Of a stretch of 33,871 bases of DNA, positions 23,061-31,170 are shown piece by piece (position 1 is the stretch's first letter; every line of letters starts with the position of its first letter). The DNA is from Caldifarciminota bacterium SM23_42 (lineage in GTDB: Bacteria > Hydrothermota > Tepidihabitantia > SM23-42). The stretch covers positions 1-33,871 of the forward strand of contig LJUJ01000026.1 of the NCBI GenBank assembly GCA_001303785.1. Direction: 5' to 3'. The notes under the pieces are model-generated. The model was not told the DNA's origin. It made no database searches and saw only the letters and a list, made by a program, of their open reading frames with translations. Position numbers and translations under genes: made by a program.

Positions 23061-24548
23061 TTAGTTTAGCAAAATAGTGCGTTTTGTTCGACTTTGGTCC
23101 CCAGTGCTGAGCCGATAATAATAAACACCGCTCGGGATTCCGGCCGCGTTCCAAACGATTTTGTGTTCACCTGCCTCAAGCTTATGATCAACCAATGTCC
23201 TTACTTCTTGGCCTATGACATTGTAAATCTTCAATGAAATATCGTCTGCTTCGGGCAACACAAATCGAATGTTTGTCACGCTGTGAAACGGATTTGGACA
23301 ATTCTGGAATAGTCTAACCATCGACGGCATCGCGGCACGTGATTCTTTTTCAGCAACGCCAAACTGCGCCGCATAATTCAGAAGCGCGATGGTTATCTGC
23401 GTAACACTACTTATATCTTCCCCATTCGTTAGTACTATGGCCCCGGTATTGTTGCTCCGGTCAAAAGCAATTCTGGTACGAATGCCATCGAAGACACCTT
23501 GATGTCCCCAGATCCACCTTCCATCAAGGAATTTGCGATACCAGAAAAGTCCTTGCTCGGGGTTTAATATGGGGTACTGCGGTGTAGTCATTAGCTCCAC
23601 CGTCGCGCTATCAAGTATTCTCACCGTGTCATCGATCAGCCCGTATTGCATGAAGGCGACAAGAAAACGTGCCAGCTGATTCGAACTCGTCCTGAGAGTC
23701 CCGCAGGGATAGTAAGGCTTACCTATGTGCCCGTATGGAACATGGGTAGAACCATCCCAGTGATACGGCATTGCGATGTTGCTGGTATCGAGGTCGACCA
23801 AAAAATATGACGTCTCATTCATACTCAAAATCTCAAAGAGGGAATCATGACACCATATTGGGAAACTATCGGCCACTGTTTCAACCAGATAACCAGCCAG
23901 TGCGGCAGCCACGTTACAGTAGTCATCCTGTGTCGCAGGAGGCCAGGGATTATAATTGTCTGGGCTGTAGTATTCTCCACCCGGTACCAGGTATTGCTCG
24001 AGGAAATATCCCAGGGGAATCGGAGAATCTCCCTGTATGTTCAGGGGACCCAGAATATCATAGTTGTCATTGATACTCGACATATGGGTCATGATCATTC
24101 GAATTGTTATTACTGAATCTGGGTATAATGGATTGCGTACCGTAAAAGTGAGATAGTCACTGACATCGTCGCCTAGGTCGAATGGATAATTCTCCCACAC
24201 CTGCATTAATGCAACACCCGTCGCGGTCTTAGAGACCGAACCAAGATAGAAGATTGTCGTGTCGGCAACCGGCATGCTATCTTCGAGAACCGCGTAGCCA
24301 TAGGATTGGTTCCAGAGGATCTGGCCATCCCTGATTGCCATCGAGGTCAATCCTGGAATATGATTTTCAGCCATCTTATAGCATATTAATGAATCAAGCG
24401 AAGCAGAATCGCGCGGGACGATAAATTCATCGCACTCAACCTGCTCAATTCTAACATCATATTCGGGTTCGTGGATGTCGATTGACGACGCGTTAATAAA
24501 AGTTGTCGCTCCCACAATCCAAAGTAGAATGAGTACTATTTTATGCAT
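23061..24548 (-). CDS. Secreted class C beta-lactamase-family serine hydrolase with sorting domain
   Basis: 495 residues from the ATG at 24548: signal peptide (MHKIVLILLWIVGATTFINAS), then a class C beta-lactamase/DD-peptidase fold with S104-x-x-K107 (LGSVSKT), a Tyr-x-Asn box (DDYCNVAAAL) and WGHQGVFDG as the KTG-equivalent HxG. The C-terminal about 85 residues (LFQNCPNPFHSVTNIRF ... KIYNVIGQEVRTLVD ... GVYYYRLSTG) are a typical sorting domain. Likely an esterase or peptidase acting outside the cell; a true beta-lactamase function is not implied. The frame extends to a TTG at 24599, but that region holds the predicted promoter. No SD precedes the ATG. Confidence 0.88.
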   Translation of the reverse strand: MHKIVLILLWIVGATTFINASSIDIHEPEYDVRIEQVECDEFIVPRDSASLDSLICYKMAENHIPGLTSMAIRDGQILWNQSYGYAVLEDSMPVADTTIFYLGSVSKTATGVALMQVWENYPFDLGDDVSDYLTFTVRNPLYPDSVITIRMIMTHMSSINDNYDILGPLNIQGDSPIPLGYFLEQYLVPGGEYYSPDNYNPWPPATQDDYCNVAAALAGYLVETVADSFPIWCHDSLFEILSMNETSYFLVDLDTSNIAMPYHWDGSTHVPYGHIGKPYYPCGTLRTSSNQLARFLVAFMQYGLIDDTVRILDSATVELMTTPQYPILNPEQGLFWYRKFLDGRWIWGHQGVFDGIRTRIAFDRSNNTGAIVLTNGEDISSVTQITIALLNYAAQFGVAEKESRAAMPSMVRLFQNCPNPFHSVTNIRFVLPEADDISLKIYNVIGQEVRTLVDHKLEAGEHKIVWNAAGIPSGVYYYRLSTGDQSRTKRTILLN

Positions 24549-24559
24549 ATGGGTCAGTA

Positions 24560-24587
24560 ACTGTAACAAGAAAACCTTAAAAGTCAA
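24560..24587 (-). promoter_or_regulatory. Predicted promoter for the serine hydrolase, near-leaderless
   Basis: Minus strand TTGACT (24587-24582), 16-base spacer, TACAGT (24565-24560), 11 bases before the SD-less ATG at 24548; the predicted leader is only a few bases. Confidence 0.5.
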
Positions 24588-24732
24588 GGTTGAAGTCAAA
24601 TTTAGTCGACAGTTCCCGTAAGATCATATTGATATTGTGCCGAGTACAGTATCTGCCAGATAATAGGCAAGCACAGAACGGACAACAGTTTCATCAGCAG
24701 TTACCAAACACTTATCCCGTTTATTACCCTAA

Positions 24733-26679
24733 TTACTGCGCTGCTTCCTCGTACCGGCCACCCAAATAATTGGCGAGGAATTTTTCAGCCGCCGCATAAA
24801 ACTTGAGACGGTTATGAGGCTTTTTAAACCCATGACCCTCATCCGGAAAAAGCACGTATTCATAGTCTAGACCCTTTTGTTTCATCGCTTCAACAAGCTG
24901 TTCCGATTCAGCTTGCTTTACACGCGGATCATTAGCACCCTGAGCAATAAGAATTGGAATCTTTATCCTATCAACCTTGAAGAGTGGTGATTGCGCTTTC
25001 AGCAAGTCGTTTTCAGTCTCGGGATTACCCATTCTTTTATGTATAGTGGCAAGTAACGTTGAAAACCATGGTGGGATCGCCTCGATGAATGTAATAAGAT
25101 TACTCGGACCAAACATATCTACGGCACAGCAAAATAGATCCGGAGTGAAAGTTGCGCCAACCAATGCAGCATATCCACCATAAGATCCACCAAATATTGC
25201 TATTCTCTCTGGATCGGCAATGCCTTGGTCGATCGTCCAGTCGACTGCGTCCACGAGGTCATTATGCACTTTACCAGCCCATTCTTTGTCACCTGCATTC
25301 ACAAAATCCTTTCCATATCCAAGCGACCCACGGAAATTTACCTGCAGGCACACGTATCCCCGATTCGCAAACCACTGCGCATCGGCATCAAATTCCCATG
25401 TGTTCCGCGCCCACGGCCCACCATGGACGGCGAGAACCACAGGCAGATTTGTTTTCTCTTGCCCTACCGGATACGTGATATAACCATGAATGGTCAACCC
25501 ATCACGAGAAGTGAATGAGATAGGTTTCATCGATGCTAAGGTATACTCGTCCAAATCTGGTTTCTGATTAAAAAGGTACCTTCCCTGTTTAGTCGTCAAA
25601 TTGTAAACATAGTAAGAAACCGGACCGTTGTCTTTTTCAAAAGCTACAAGCCAGGTATCGTCGTCATTATCGCGACTCAATATTGTGAAATCACCATGAT
25701 CAAGTGTAGCTATCGCATCTAGATCATCTGTGATTGTCTTATCTAAAACCACCCATTCAAGACGCGCTCTCTGCACCGCAACTGCTTGAATCTCATTTGT
25801 TACTGGGTGGAGTAAGGCATGCTTACTGACATCATATTGTTGATCTTCGACTAATACTCCAATATTACCTGTGGCGATTTCCATCTTAACCAAGCGTCCT
25901 GCATTAACGCCTCGAGAGTCCATGAAATAGATATATTTGCCATCTTCAGAGAAAACAGTTGGCGGACTCACGAAATTTGGAGCACTTGTCATGCCATCTT
26001 CGGCGTCCCAAGTTACTAGCACTCTCCAATCATCATCATCACTGTCGCGCACCATCAAATCGAATCCACCGTCCGGTTTGGCGGTTATGATTCCGCGTAC
26101 TTTGAAGTCCGTATCGATGACCCATTCTATAACATCGCCAGGATTCTTAGCAACCAACGTAATCTCACCAGATATTAAATCTAGATGATACACATCATGC
26201 GCCTTTGGGTCTTCCTTGTTCATCGAGAACAGCAGTTCGTTCGGAAAGCGCTTGTTTGTTTCGACCATCCGAACCTGAATGTTTTCGAAGGGAGTCAAGT
26301 CTTTAATCTCTTCTGTTTCAAGATCGACCGAGTATAAACGCCAATTTTCGTTTCCCTCGGCATCCTGTGCATACATAATGTGCCTGCTGTCTTCTGCCCA
26401 AAAATAGTAACGTATACCCCGATTATCGTCTTTTGTTACTGGCCGATCATCCTCGGTACCTATCGTCCTGATCCAGATATTCAACACATTATCAATCGGA
26501 GCAATGTAGGCCAGAACCTTACCATCGGGCGACAAACGAGCAGTGATTCTGACGGGATTGCCGAAAAGCACTTCTCTTGGGATGAGTTCGGGTACTGATC
26601 CGCTAGCTGCCTGCTGAGGTATTATTAACACCATGGAGACAATTAGCCACCATATACAAGCCATTTGTCGGTATTTCAT
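24733..26679 (-). CDS. S9 family peptidase (prolyl oligopeptidase/acylaminoacyl peptidase type)
   Basis: 648 residues. Signal peptide (MACIWWLIVSMVLIIPQQAASG), an N-terminal seven-bladed propeller (about 30-385: PDGKVLAYIAP, WAEDSRHIMY, SEDGKYIYFM), then the alpha/beta hydrolase domain with VVLAVHGGPWARN (oxyanion region), nucleophile S499 in IFGGSYGGYAA, D584 in GANDPRV and H616 in DEGHGF. It cleaves short peptides, often after proline or from acylated N-termini, probably in the periplasm. A perfect SD (AAAGGAGG) lies 4 bases before the ATG. No sorting domain, unlike its secreted neighbours. It ends 184 bases before the serine hydrolase ATG, with a separate promoter between. Confidence 0.94.
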   Translation of the reverse strand: MKYRQMACIWWLIVSMVLIIPQQAASGSVPELIPREVLFGNPVRITARLSPDGKVLAYIAPIDNVLNIWIRTIGTEDDRPVTKDDNRGIRYYFWAEDSRHIMYAQDAEGNENWRLYSVDLETEEIKDLTPFENIQVRMVETNKRFPNELLFSMNKEDPKAHDVYHLDLISGEITLVAKNPGDVIEWVIDTDFKVRGIITAKPDGGFDLMVRDSDDDDWRVLVTWDAEDGMTSAPNFVSPPTVFSEDGKYIYFMDSRGVNAGRLVKMEIATGNIGVLVEDQQYDVSKHALLHPVTNEIQAVAVQRARLEWVVLDKTITDDLDAIATLDHGDFTILSRDNDDDTWLVAFEKDNGPVSYYVYNLTTKQGRYLFNQKPDLDEYTLASMKPISFTSRDGLTIHGYITYPVGQEKTNLPVVLAVHGGPWARNTWEFDADAQWFANRGYVCLQVNFRGSLGYGKDFVNAGDKEWAGKVHNDLVDAVDWTIDQGIADPERIAIFGGSYGGYAALVGATFTPDLFCCAVDMFGPSNLITFIEAIPPWFSTLLATIHKRMGNPETENDLLKAQSPLFKVDRIKIPILIAQGANDPRVKQAESEQLVEAMKQKGLDYEYVLFPDEGHGFKKPHNRLKFYAAAEKFLANYLGGRYEEAAQ

Positions 26680-26928
26680 GTTTCCTCCTTTGAGTATTCT
26701 CTCGCATCTGTCTACTAGGTATACGTGGAAAAGATGTGATAAGTTGCACCGGAGATCTTAGGTCCTGAGATACAAACTCATAAATACACTGAAAAATGGA
26801 TCATCAAATCGCGGATATCAATGACACCGTGATCCTGGAAGTATGACATCTGTGTACAAAAAAGACACGGAGTACGTATCTTGTCCATCAAAAGTTTAAG
26901 AGTTGGTGCCCATCACCAATATGTGGCT
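26680..26928. other. Intergenic region upstream of the S9 peptidase
   Basis: Holds the SD of the peptidase and presumably its promoter, though I see no good -35/-10 pair. A 6-bp hairpin (TTGGTG / CACCAA, 26903-26919) lies near the end of the sigma-factor operon, with no U-tract of its own. No coding ORF is supported. Confidence 0.4.
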
Positions 26929-26965
26929 AAAAAAAGGGAATTCGCGGCTTAGGTCGCAAATCCCT
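26929..26965 (-). terminator. Rho-independent terminator of the sigma/anti-sigma/Spy operon
   Basis: Read on the minus strand: an 11-pair stem with one bulge (5' arm AGGGATTTGCG, 3' arm starting CGCGAATTCCCT) and a 7-base loop, followed by a run of T (26935-26929). It begins 13 bases after the stop of the Spy-like gene. Confidence 0.8.
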
Positions 26966-26977
26966 CTCTCGTGTTCT

Positions 26978-27451
26978 TTAGTGCGGCTTTCTCCCAAGAT
27001 GCTTTCCAGCATGAGGAGGTCCATCTTGGTGCGGAGGCTTGTGGGCGTCGAAGATAACACGCTGCTCATCAGTGAGAAGCTTGCGGACATCCTGACGATG
27101 TTGCGCTCTGAGCTTCATCATTTGTGTTTGCATTTTGCCGATATCATCAATGACGCGATTTATCTCGGTCATATTGACTTTGTCGCTCGTTGATAACGTA
27201 CGCAGCCGAGCTTTCTTTTCACCCATTTGATTACGCAACGGCTGTAATGCTTTCATGTGTTCAACCCTTAGTTCTTTCATTTGCTCTTTCTGCGCCTCGG
27301 TCAGATCGGGTATCATCATTCCATGTTCGCGCGGATGTTGTCTTTCACCGCGTTCGGGCCCATGTCCTGGCGGCTGCGCAAAAGCACTACCAGTCACGAG
27401 TAGCAATGCTGCAACAAGCAGCACAATATGTCTTGGTTTCGGTTTCAACAT
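26978..27451 (-). CDS. Spy/CpxP-like periplasmic LTxxQ protein, His-rich tail
   Basis: 157 residues: signal peptide (LLVAALLLVTGSAFA), then a helical protein with the two LTxxQ motifs of the Spy/CpxP/ZraP group, LTEAQ (50-54) and LTDEQ (126-130), bracketing about 70 residues of charged helix. The N-terminal mature region and the tail are rich in His, Gly and Pro (GHGPERGERQHPREHG; H137, H141, H147, H151, H157), suggesting metal binding. Family members act as periplasmic chaperones or metal sensors. SD AAAGGAG precedes the ATG. It is the last gene of the ECF-sigma operon, 27 bases after the anchored LTxxQ gene and followed by a terminator. Confidence 0.85.
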   Translation of the reverse strand: MLKPKPRHIVLLVAALLLVTGSAFAQPPGHGPERGERQHPREHGMMIPDLTEAQKEQMKELRVEHMKALQPLRNQMGEKKARLRTLSTSDKVNMTEINRVIDDIGKMQTQMMKLRAQHRQDVRKLLTDEQRVIFDAHKPPHQDGPPHAGKHLGRKPH

Positions 27452-27478
27452 GTCTTTCTCCTTTCTTGCACAGACATA

Positions 27479-28018
27479 CTAACGTCCTTTTTCACCTCGG
27501 GGTGATTCAAAATGTCTATGAGGCAGTCCTGGTCGGTGCGGCATCTCATGTGGCCGTCCTTCTTCGAGCAATGTATTAAGCAACGCACCCAACTTCTGCT
27601 GCTGTTCAGGCGTCAGAATATTCTTCATAGTAAGCAATCGATCAAAGATATATTCATCATGCCGTGCCTGTAGCAATGAAATTTCTTCAAGCAGCATGTC
27701 AGCACGACTCCTATTGGTTTCTTTCTCTCTGACTAATGACATCAATTCTCGACGTTTCTCAAACAACTCCTCGCGCAGGGGGTGCATTGCATTCCTCATC
27801 TCCTCATTTGCTTTTATTATCTGCGTTATCTGATCATCAGTGAGCATGAGTTCTCTAACAAACCGTGTATGTTGCCAATCTAGCATCATACGTGGTCGCG
27901 TCCAGAATTCTTGTCGGCCGGTGTGTCTTGTCCACCAAAAGTATCCGAAGGTGAACATAGTGGCCAGGTTGATGGCGACTGAGACGATAAGAACAATAAC
28001 TAACACTTTTTTATCCAT
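27479..28018 (-). CDS. Membrane-anchored periplasmic heavy-metal-sensor-like LTxxQ protein
   Basis: 179 residues from the ATG at 28018: one N-terminal membrane helix (VLVIVLIVSVAINLATMFTFGYFWW), a periplasmic helical region with LTDDQ (59-63) and LTPEQ (135-139), and a His/Pro-rich tail (RPHEMPHRPGLPHRH). This matches CnrX/ZraP-type metal sensors, which hold an anti-sigma factor in check in nickel/cobalt systems. The start is chosen from GGAGGG six bases upstream; a longer frame to 28081 only repeats anti-sigma DNA. It overlaps the anti-sigma gene by 8 bases, so the two are translationally coupled. Confidence 0.82.
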   Translation of the reverse strand: MDKKVLVIVLIVSVAINLATMFTFGYFWWTRHTGRQEFWTRPRMMLDWQHTRFVRELMLTDDQITQIIKANEEMRNAMHPLREELFEKRRELMSLVREKETNRSRADMLLEEISLLQARHDEYIFDRLLTMKNILTPEQQQKLGALLNTLLEEGRPHEMPHRPGLPHRHFESPRGEKGR

Positions 28019-28493
28019 TGTTCCCTCCAGTAACAAGCTCATCATAAATTTCCGATAAGGAACCCTCTGGGAATGCTTCAAAAGAGCCTAAACCGAGAAC
28101 GTCGGTGGCCTCGACGCCTGATTGTCGAGAACCGTCAGTAATTGCCTGATATAGCGTCCTGCCCATCTGACTACCGACGAAAAGTGAGGCCACCACCGCC
28201 GCAGCGGTTGCAGCGGGAACTGCGAGCCGTCTGATTCTCTCCAGAAATGGAATGTGTTCGACAGTCTCCAGTTTCTCGTCTCTGATGCGCTGTCTGAGTC
28301 GCGCCATGAAATACGGCGGCACCTCCATTCCGTCCAGCACACTGAGAGACCCCTTGACCCTCGACAATACAGCCACCTCTTCTTGGCATATTGCACAAGC
28401 CTTCAGGTGTTTCTTTATCATTATCTTTTCATTATCTGTTATCTCGCCGTCTATATATGCCGAGAGTTTTTTCTTTATCTGAGAACACTTCAT
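28011..28493 (-). CDS. Anti-sigma factor with zinc-finger (ZAS/zf-HC2) domain
   Basis: 160 residues. The N-terminus has the zinc-binding anti-sigma signature: C3, H29, C33, C36 (CSQIKKKLSAYIDGEI ... IKKHLKACAICQEE). A single membrane helix (about 92-106, VPAATAAAVVASLFVG) places the C-terminal 55 residues outside the membrane. It should bind and inhibit the sigma factor encoded 60 bases upstream until an envelope signal arrives. SD ATAGGAG lies before the ATG. Its gene overlaps the LTxxQ sensor gene by 8 bases. Assignment is firm from the HxxxCxxC motif and position. Confidence 0.9.
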   Translation of the reverse strand: MKCSQIKKKLSAYIDGEITDNEKIMIKKHLKACAICQEEVAVLSRVKGSLSVLDGMEVPPYFMARLRQRIRDEKLETVEHIPFLERIRRLAVPAATAAAVVASLFVGSQMGRTLYQAITDGSRQSGVEATDVLGLGSFEAFPEGSLSEIYDELVTGGNNG

Positions 28494-28553
28494 CTTTTCT
28501 CCTATCTATTTTGACAAGCAAATCGATTCAATTCTTGCGGTAGAATTTTCATT

Positions 28554-29117
28554 TCACACAACCTTTGCCAGTTTTTCTCTCAGGTGACTTCGCGCCCTAA
28601 AGATAAGCGATTCAACCGACGATAAAGAAACCTTCATAATTTCGGCGATTTCTTTGTACGATCTACCCTCGTACTGGGCCAGGACAAGGGCCATACGCTG
28701 CCGCTCGGGCAATTCATCCACCGCTTTTCTCACCGATTCAACTCTTCTCTTCTGTTCCCAGTCCGGCTCAACTTTCAGAGCATTTGGAGTCTTGCCGTGT
28801 TCGGTCAACTCATCCAGAGAGATACTTCCGTGCTTACGTTTTCGCCGGTAATTAAGGCAGTGATTTGCAGTTATTCTGTACAACCATGTCGAGAACTTTG
28901 ATTTGCCTTTGAATTTCTTGGCATTACGCCACACCTTTATGAAAATCTCTTGAGCCAGGTCCTCGACATCGTCCTGATTACCGATATAGCGGTAAATCGT
29001 ATTAAACACTGCTTGCTCGTATTTGTGAACCAGGCGTTCAAAGGCATGTTCGTCGCCTTGCCCAACTTGTTTGATGAGCAATTCGTCGCTATCTTCTCGC
29101 CTAGTGATTTCGGCCAT
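28554..29117 (-). CDS. ECF-family RNA polymerase sigma factor (RpoE-like)
   Basis: 187 residues with only regions 2 and 4. Region 2: VFNTIYRYIGNQDDVEDLAQEIFIKVWRN with the -10-binding segment FSTWLYRITANHCLNYRRK. Region 4: LPERQRMALVLAQYEGRSYKEIAEIMKVSLSSVESLIFRARSHLREKL, the -35-binding helix-turn-helix. Length is typical. It is first in the sigma, anti-sigma, sensor, Spy series and probably drives it. The ATG has no SD; a 12-base perfect palindrome (29131-29142) lies just upstream. The target regulon cannot be read from this window. Confidence 0.93.
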   Translation of the reverse strand: MAEITRREDSDELLIKQVGQGDEHAFERLVHKYEQAVFNTIYRYIGNQDDVEDLAQEIFIKVWRNAKKFKGKSKFSTWLYRITANHCLNYRRKRKHGSISLDELTEHGKTPNALKVEPDWEQKRRVESVRKAVDELPERQRMALVLAQYEGRSYKEIAEIMKVSLSSVESLIFRARSHLREKLAKVV

Positions 29118-29130
29118 GACTGCGGTACTC

Positions 29131-29142
29131 GAAAGATCTTTC
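29131..29142. promoter_or_regulatory. 12-base perfect palindrome upstream of the sigma factor gene
   Basis: GAAAGATCTTTC, ending 14 bases before the sigma-factor ATG. It could be an operator or a chance palindrome; no regulator is known to match. Confidence 0.3.
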
Positions 29143-29198
29143 CATTACTTTAGACAGAGGCTAGCGCCAAAACTTGCGCCGGAAATAGCCTACAAAGA

Positions 29199-29226
29199 AC
29201 ATGGGGTCAAGAACCTGACCCCATGT
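29199..29226. repeat. Palindrome with GGGGTCA core (11-base perfect arms)
   Basis: Arms ACATGGGGTCA and TGACCCCATGT around a 6-base loop. The core is shared with the inverted repeat at 22792-22871. It lies in the 168-base gap between the DUF4097 and sigma-factor genes and could also act as a hairpin there; no strong U-tract follows on the minus strand. Confidence 0.8.
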
Positions 29227-29285
29227 CCATCATTTTTTATAAATTTGTAATTTAGTCTTAGTGTCTATATCCAGGGCACCATACA

Positions 29286-30062
29286 CTACCGTGCCATTAT
29301 CGTTATATCGCCGTTAACAACACCAATATCGATGACTGCGCCGCCACCACCGATCGTACCGGCTTTATGATTTTCTTCGTCTATTGTGTAGGTTACCGAT
29401 GCAAAACCGGTGACCACAACCTCACCATTTGTGGTTGCCGCGTTGAAATTGGCAGATACGTCGGCCGGCAACTTCAAATTCACTGCACCATTTGTAGTAA
29501 CCAAGAGTGCCGATTCGCCGAGCTCGAGTGCTTCCATATCACAGTTAATCGTGCCATTGACAATCACACCATCAAAACCACCCCGTAGGTTTGCCGTAGC
29601 AATCCCACCGTTTGTGATGACCACTCTTGCGCCATCTATCATGTCATTTACTGTCACGTCTCCATTTACGGTTGTGAGATTGACATATTTCGACTGGGGA
29701 GAGGTGATATCGAAATCCGCCTGATAATCACGCGCGGCATCATCCGGCATATCAGCCTCTAGGTTGAGCTGTCCCTCATTGATGCTCTCGCTTATAGCAA
29801 TATTAGCGATATGAGCCTCAGCATCTGCTGAATCGGCGCCAGTGCAACTCCTGGTAATCTCGGCCGTAACCAGAGTATCTTGCAGTGCAGCGACAGCCAT
29901 ATCCCCATTCACCGTAGTCGCATGGATTTGAGTCACCTCGGATGTGTGCCAGGTGCGCGTTTCCGTTCGTACCATATTATAGTCGAAAGCTCCGCCGTTT
30001 TCTTGTGTACACACAGTCGCGATCATAGCCACGCAAAAAAACATTATGAGATATTTTCCCAT
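29286..30062 (-). CDS. DUF4097-type putative adhesin/beta-helix protein
   Basis: 258 residues. Signal peptide (KYLIMFFCVAMIATVC), then a repetitive beta-helix-like body in which short strands end in 'VNGDV', 'TNGGI', 'VNGTI', 'TTNGAV', 'TTNGEV', 'VNGDI'. This is the hallmark of the DUF4097 family, usually encoded beside ECF sigma/anti-sigma genes. It is exported; its role is unknown, possibly a cell-envelope component or stress sensor. SD CAGGAGG precedes the ATG. It is on the same strand as the sigma operon, 168 bases upstream, with a hairpin between. Confidence 0.82.
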   Translation of the reverse strand: MGKYLIMFFCVAMIATVCTQENGGAFDYNMVRTETRTWHTSEVTQIHATTVNGDMAVAALQDTLVTAEITRSCTGADSADAEAHIANIAISESINEGQLNLEADMPDDAARDYQADFDITSPQSKYVNLTTVNGDVTVNDMIDGARVVITNGGIATANLRGGFDGVIVNGTINCDMEALELGESALLVTTNGAVNLKLPADVSANFNAATTNGEVVVTGFASVTYTIDEENHKAGTIGGGGAVIDIGVVNGDITIMAR

Positions 30063-30135
30063 CTATACCTCCTGTTTGTATTGTATTGAAATGTACTACT
30101 GTGTCAAGTCAATTTGCTATGTGCGTCTATCTTCG

Positions 30136-31152
30136 TTAAGATAGCACATTCATATCGGCTTTGGCAAAAAGTGAATAAGCCTTTCCTTCTAGTTGCGAGC
30201 TACCCGCGTATTTAGGCTCACCGTACTTCTCAACGAGTTTTGTAGCGTAGCGCCTCAACGCCTGAAGCGTTGAAGCACCACCAGCCTTCATGTCAAATGA
30301 AAGCTTCAACTGCCAACCGTGTGGCTCTCTTGATACAAACTCACCCTTGGCACCAAAACCTCTCATGATTCTAATGGATTGCACAAACACGTCAAAAAGC
30401 TGGTTGTCTCGCTTGCGTACAAAATAGCCAACTTCTGGCCGTGAGCCATGGGTAACGCTATCGATGACAAGCTCCGCACGCTTACCGCTCATAAGCCTGC
30501 CGTACCGGCCAAACACCCATAACAGGCTTAACATGTGTGATTTGCGTCTTTTCATGATGATCTGACGTGCATAGGTTTTGGTATTTCCCGTGATAACATC
30601 TTTCATGAACGTATAGAGTTTCTCAAACGCTGCTCGTCTGGGCCTAGAAATGCCAAACCTTACAGGGAACGAGGCAATTCTTGCTTTGAGAGGCTTCACT
30701 TCACGTTTCTCTACAATATCCTGCTTACCGAGCGATGCGCGCATTTCGTGCAGATGCTTTATGCCCTCATATGGCTTAATGAATGTATGATAATCTTCTT
30801 GCGACAGTGGTCTGCCTATTCTTGACTCAACTACCTTACGTAGATCTTTACCGGGGATCCGTGCCAACAAATCTTCACATGGAAACCATGGGCAGTATGC
30901 ACATGTTTTGATATTCATTTGTATTACACACGGCCTTACGTAGCAAATACGGTCGGGCAACATGTTACCCGCTTTCCAAGGATCTTTTGCCTGACAGCCC
31001 AGACACACGCAACGCTCAGGTTTCAAACTCGCGTCCAAGTATTTACGCCAGCCATCACTACATTTTCTTCTATCCTTCAGTGTTTTGGCATTAGCAGCAT
31101 AGGCTGGACAATGCCCACAGTTGAATCCACATTTAGCAAATAGATCCTTCAT
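30136..31152 (-). CDS. Cys-rich DUF3795-domain protein with uncharacterised C-terminal domain
   Basis: 338 residues. The N-terminal about 100 match DUF3795: CGFNCGHCPAY, RKCSDGW, CVCLGCQAKDP, CYVRPCV and CAYCPWFPCEDL, about 12 cysteines likely binding zinc or an Fe-S cluster. The rest (about 105-338) is mixed alpha/beta (RYGRLMSGKRAELVID, VGYFVRKRDNQLFDVFVQS, SREPHGWQLKLSFDM, LRRYATKLVEKYGEPKY) and unlike anything I recognise. The total length is over twice a normal DUF3795 protein, so this looks like a fusion. It lies 18 bases downstream of the enoyl-CoA isomerase-like gene, last in that operon. Cytoplasmic; function unknown. Confidence 0.7.
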   Translation of the reverse strand: MKDLFAKCGFNCGHCPAYAANAKTLKDRRKCSDGWRKYLDASLKPERCVCLGCQAKDPWKAGNMLPDRICYVRPCVIQMNIKTCAYCPWFPCEDLLARIPGKDLRKVVESRIGRPLSQEDYHTFIKPYEGIKHLHEMRASLGKQDIVEKREVKPLKARIASFPVRFGISRPRRAAFEKLYTFMKDVITGNTKTYARQIIMKRRKSHMLSLLWVFGRYGRLMSGKRAELVIDSVTHGSRPEVGYFVRKRDNQLFDVFVQSIRIMRGFGAKGEFVSREPHGWQLKLSFDMKAGGASTLQALRRYATKLVEKYGEPKYAGSSQLEGKAYSLFAKADMNVLS

Positions 31153-31170
31153 ACTGCCGTCTCCGTAGGG

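Noticed and set aside
24546-24599. Longer serine hydrolase start at TTG 24599
   Set aside because: It would place the predicted promoter inside the gene and put 17 residues before a normal signal peptide.
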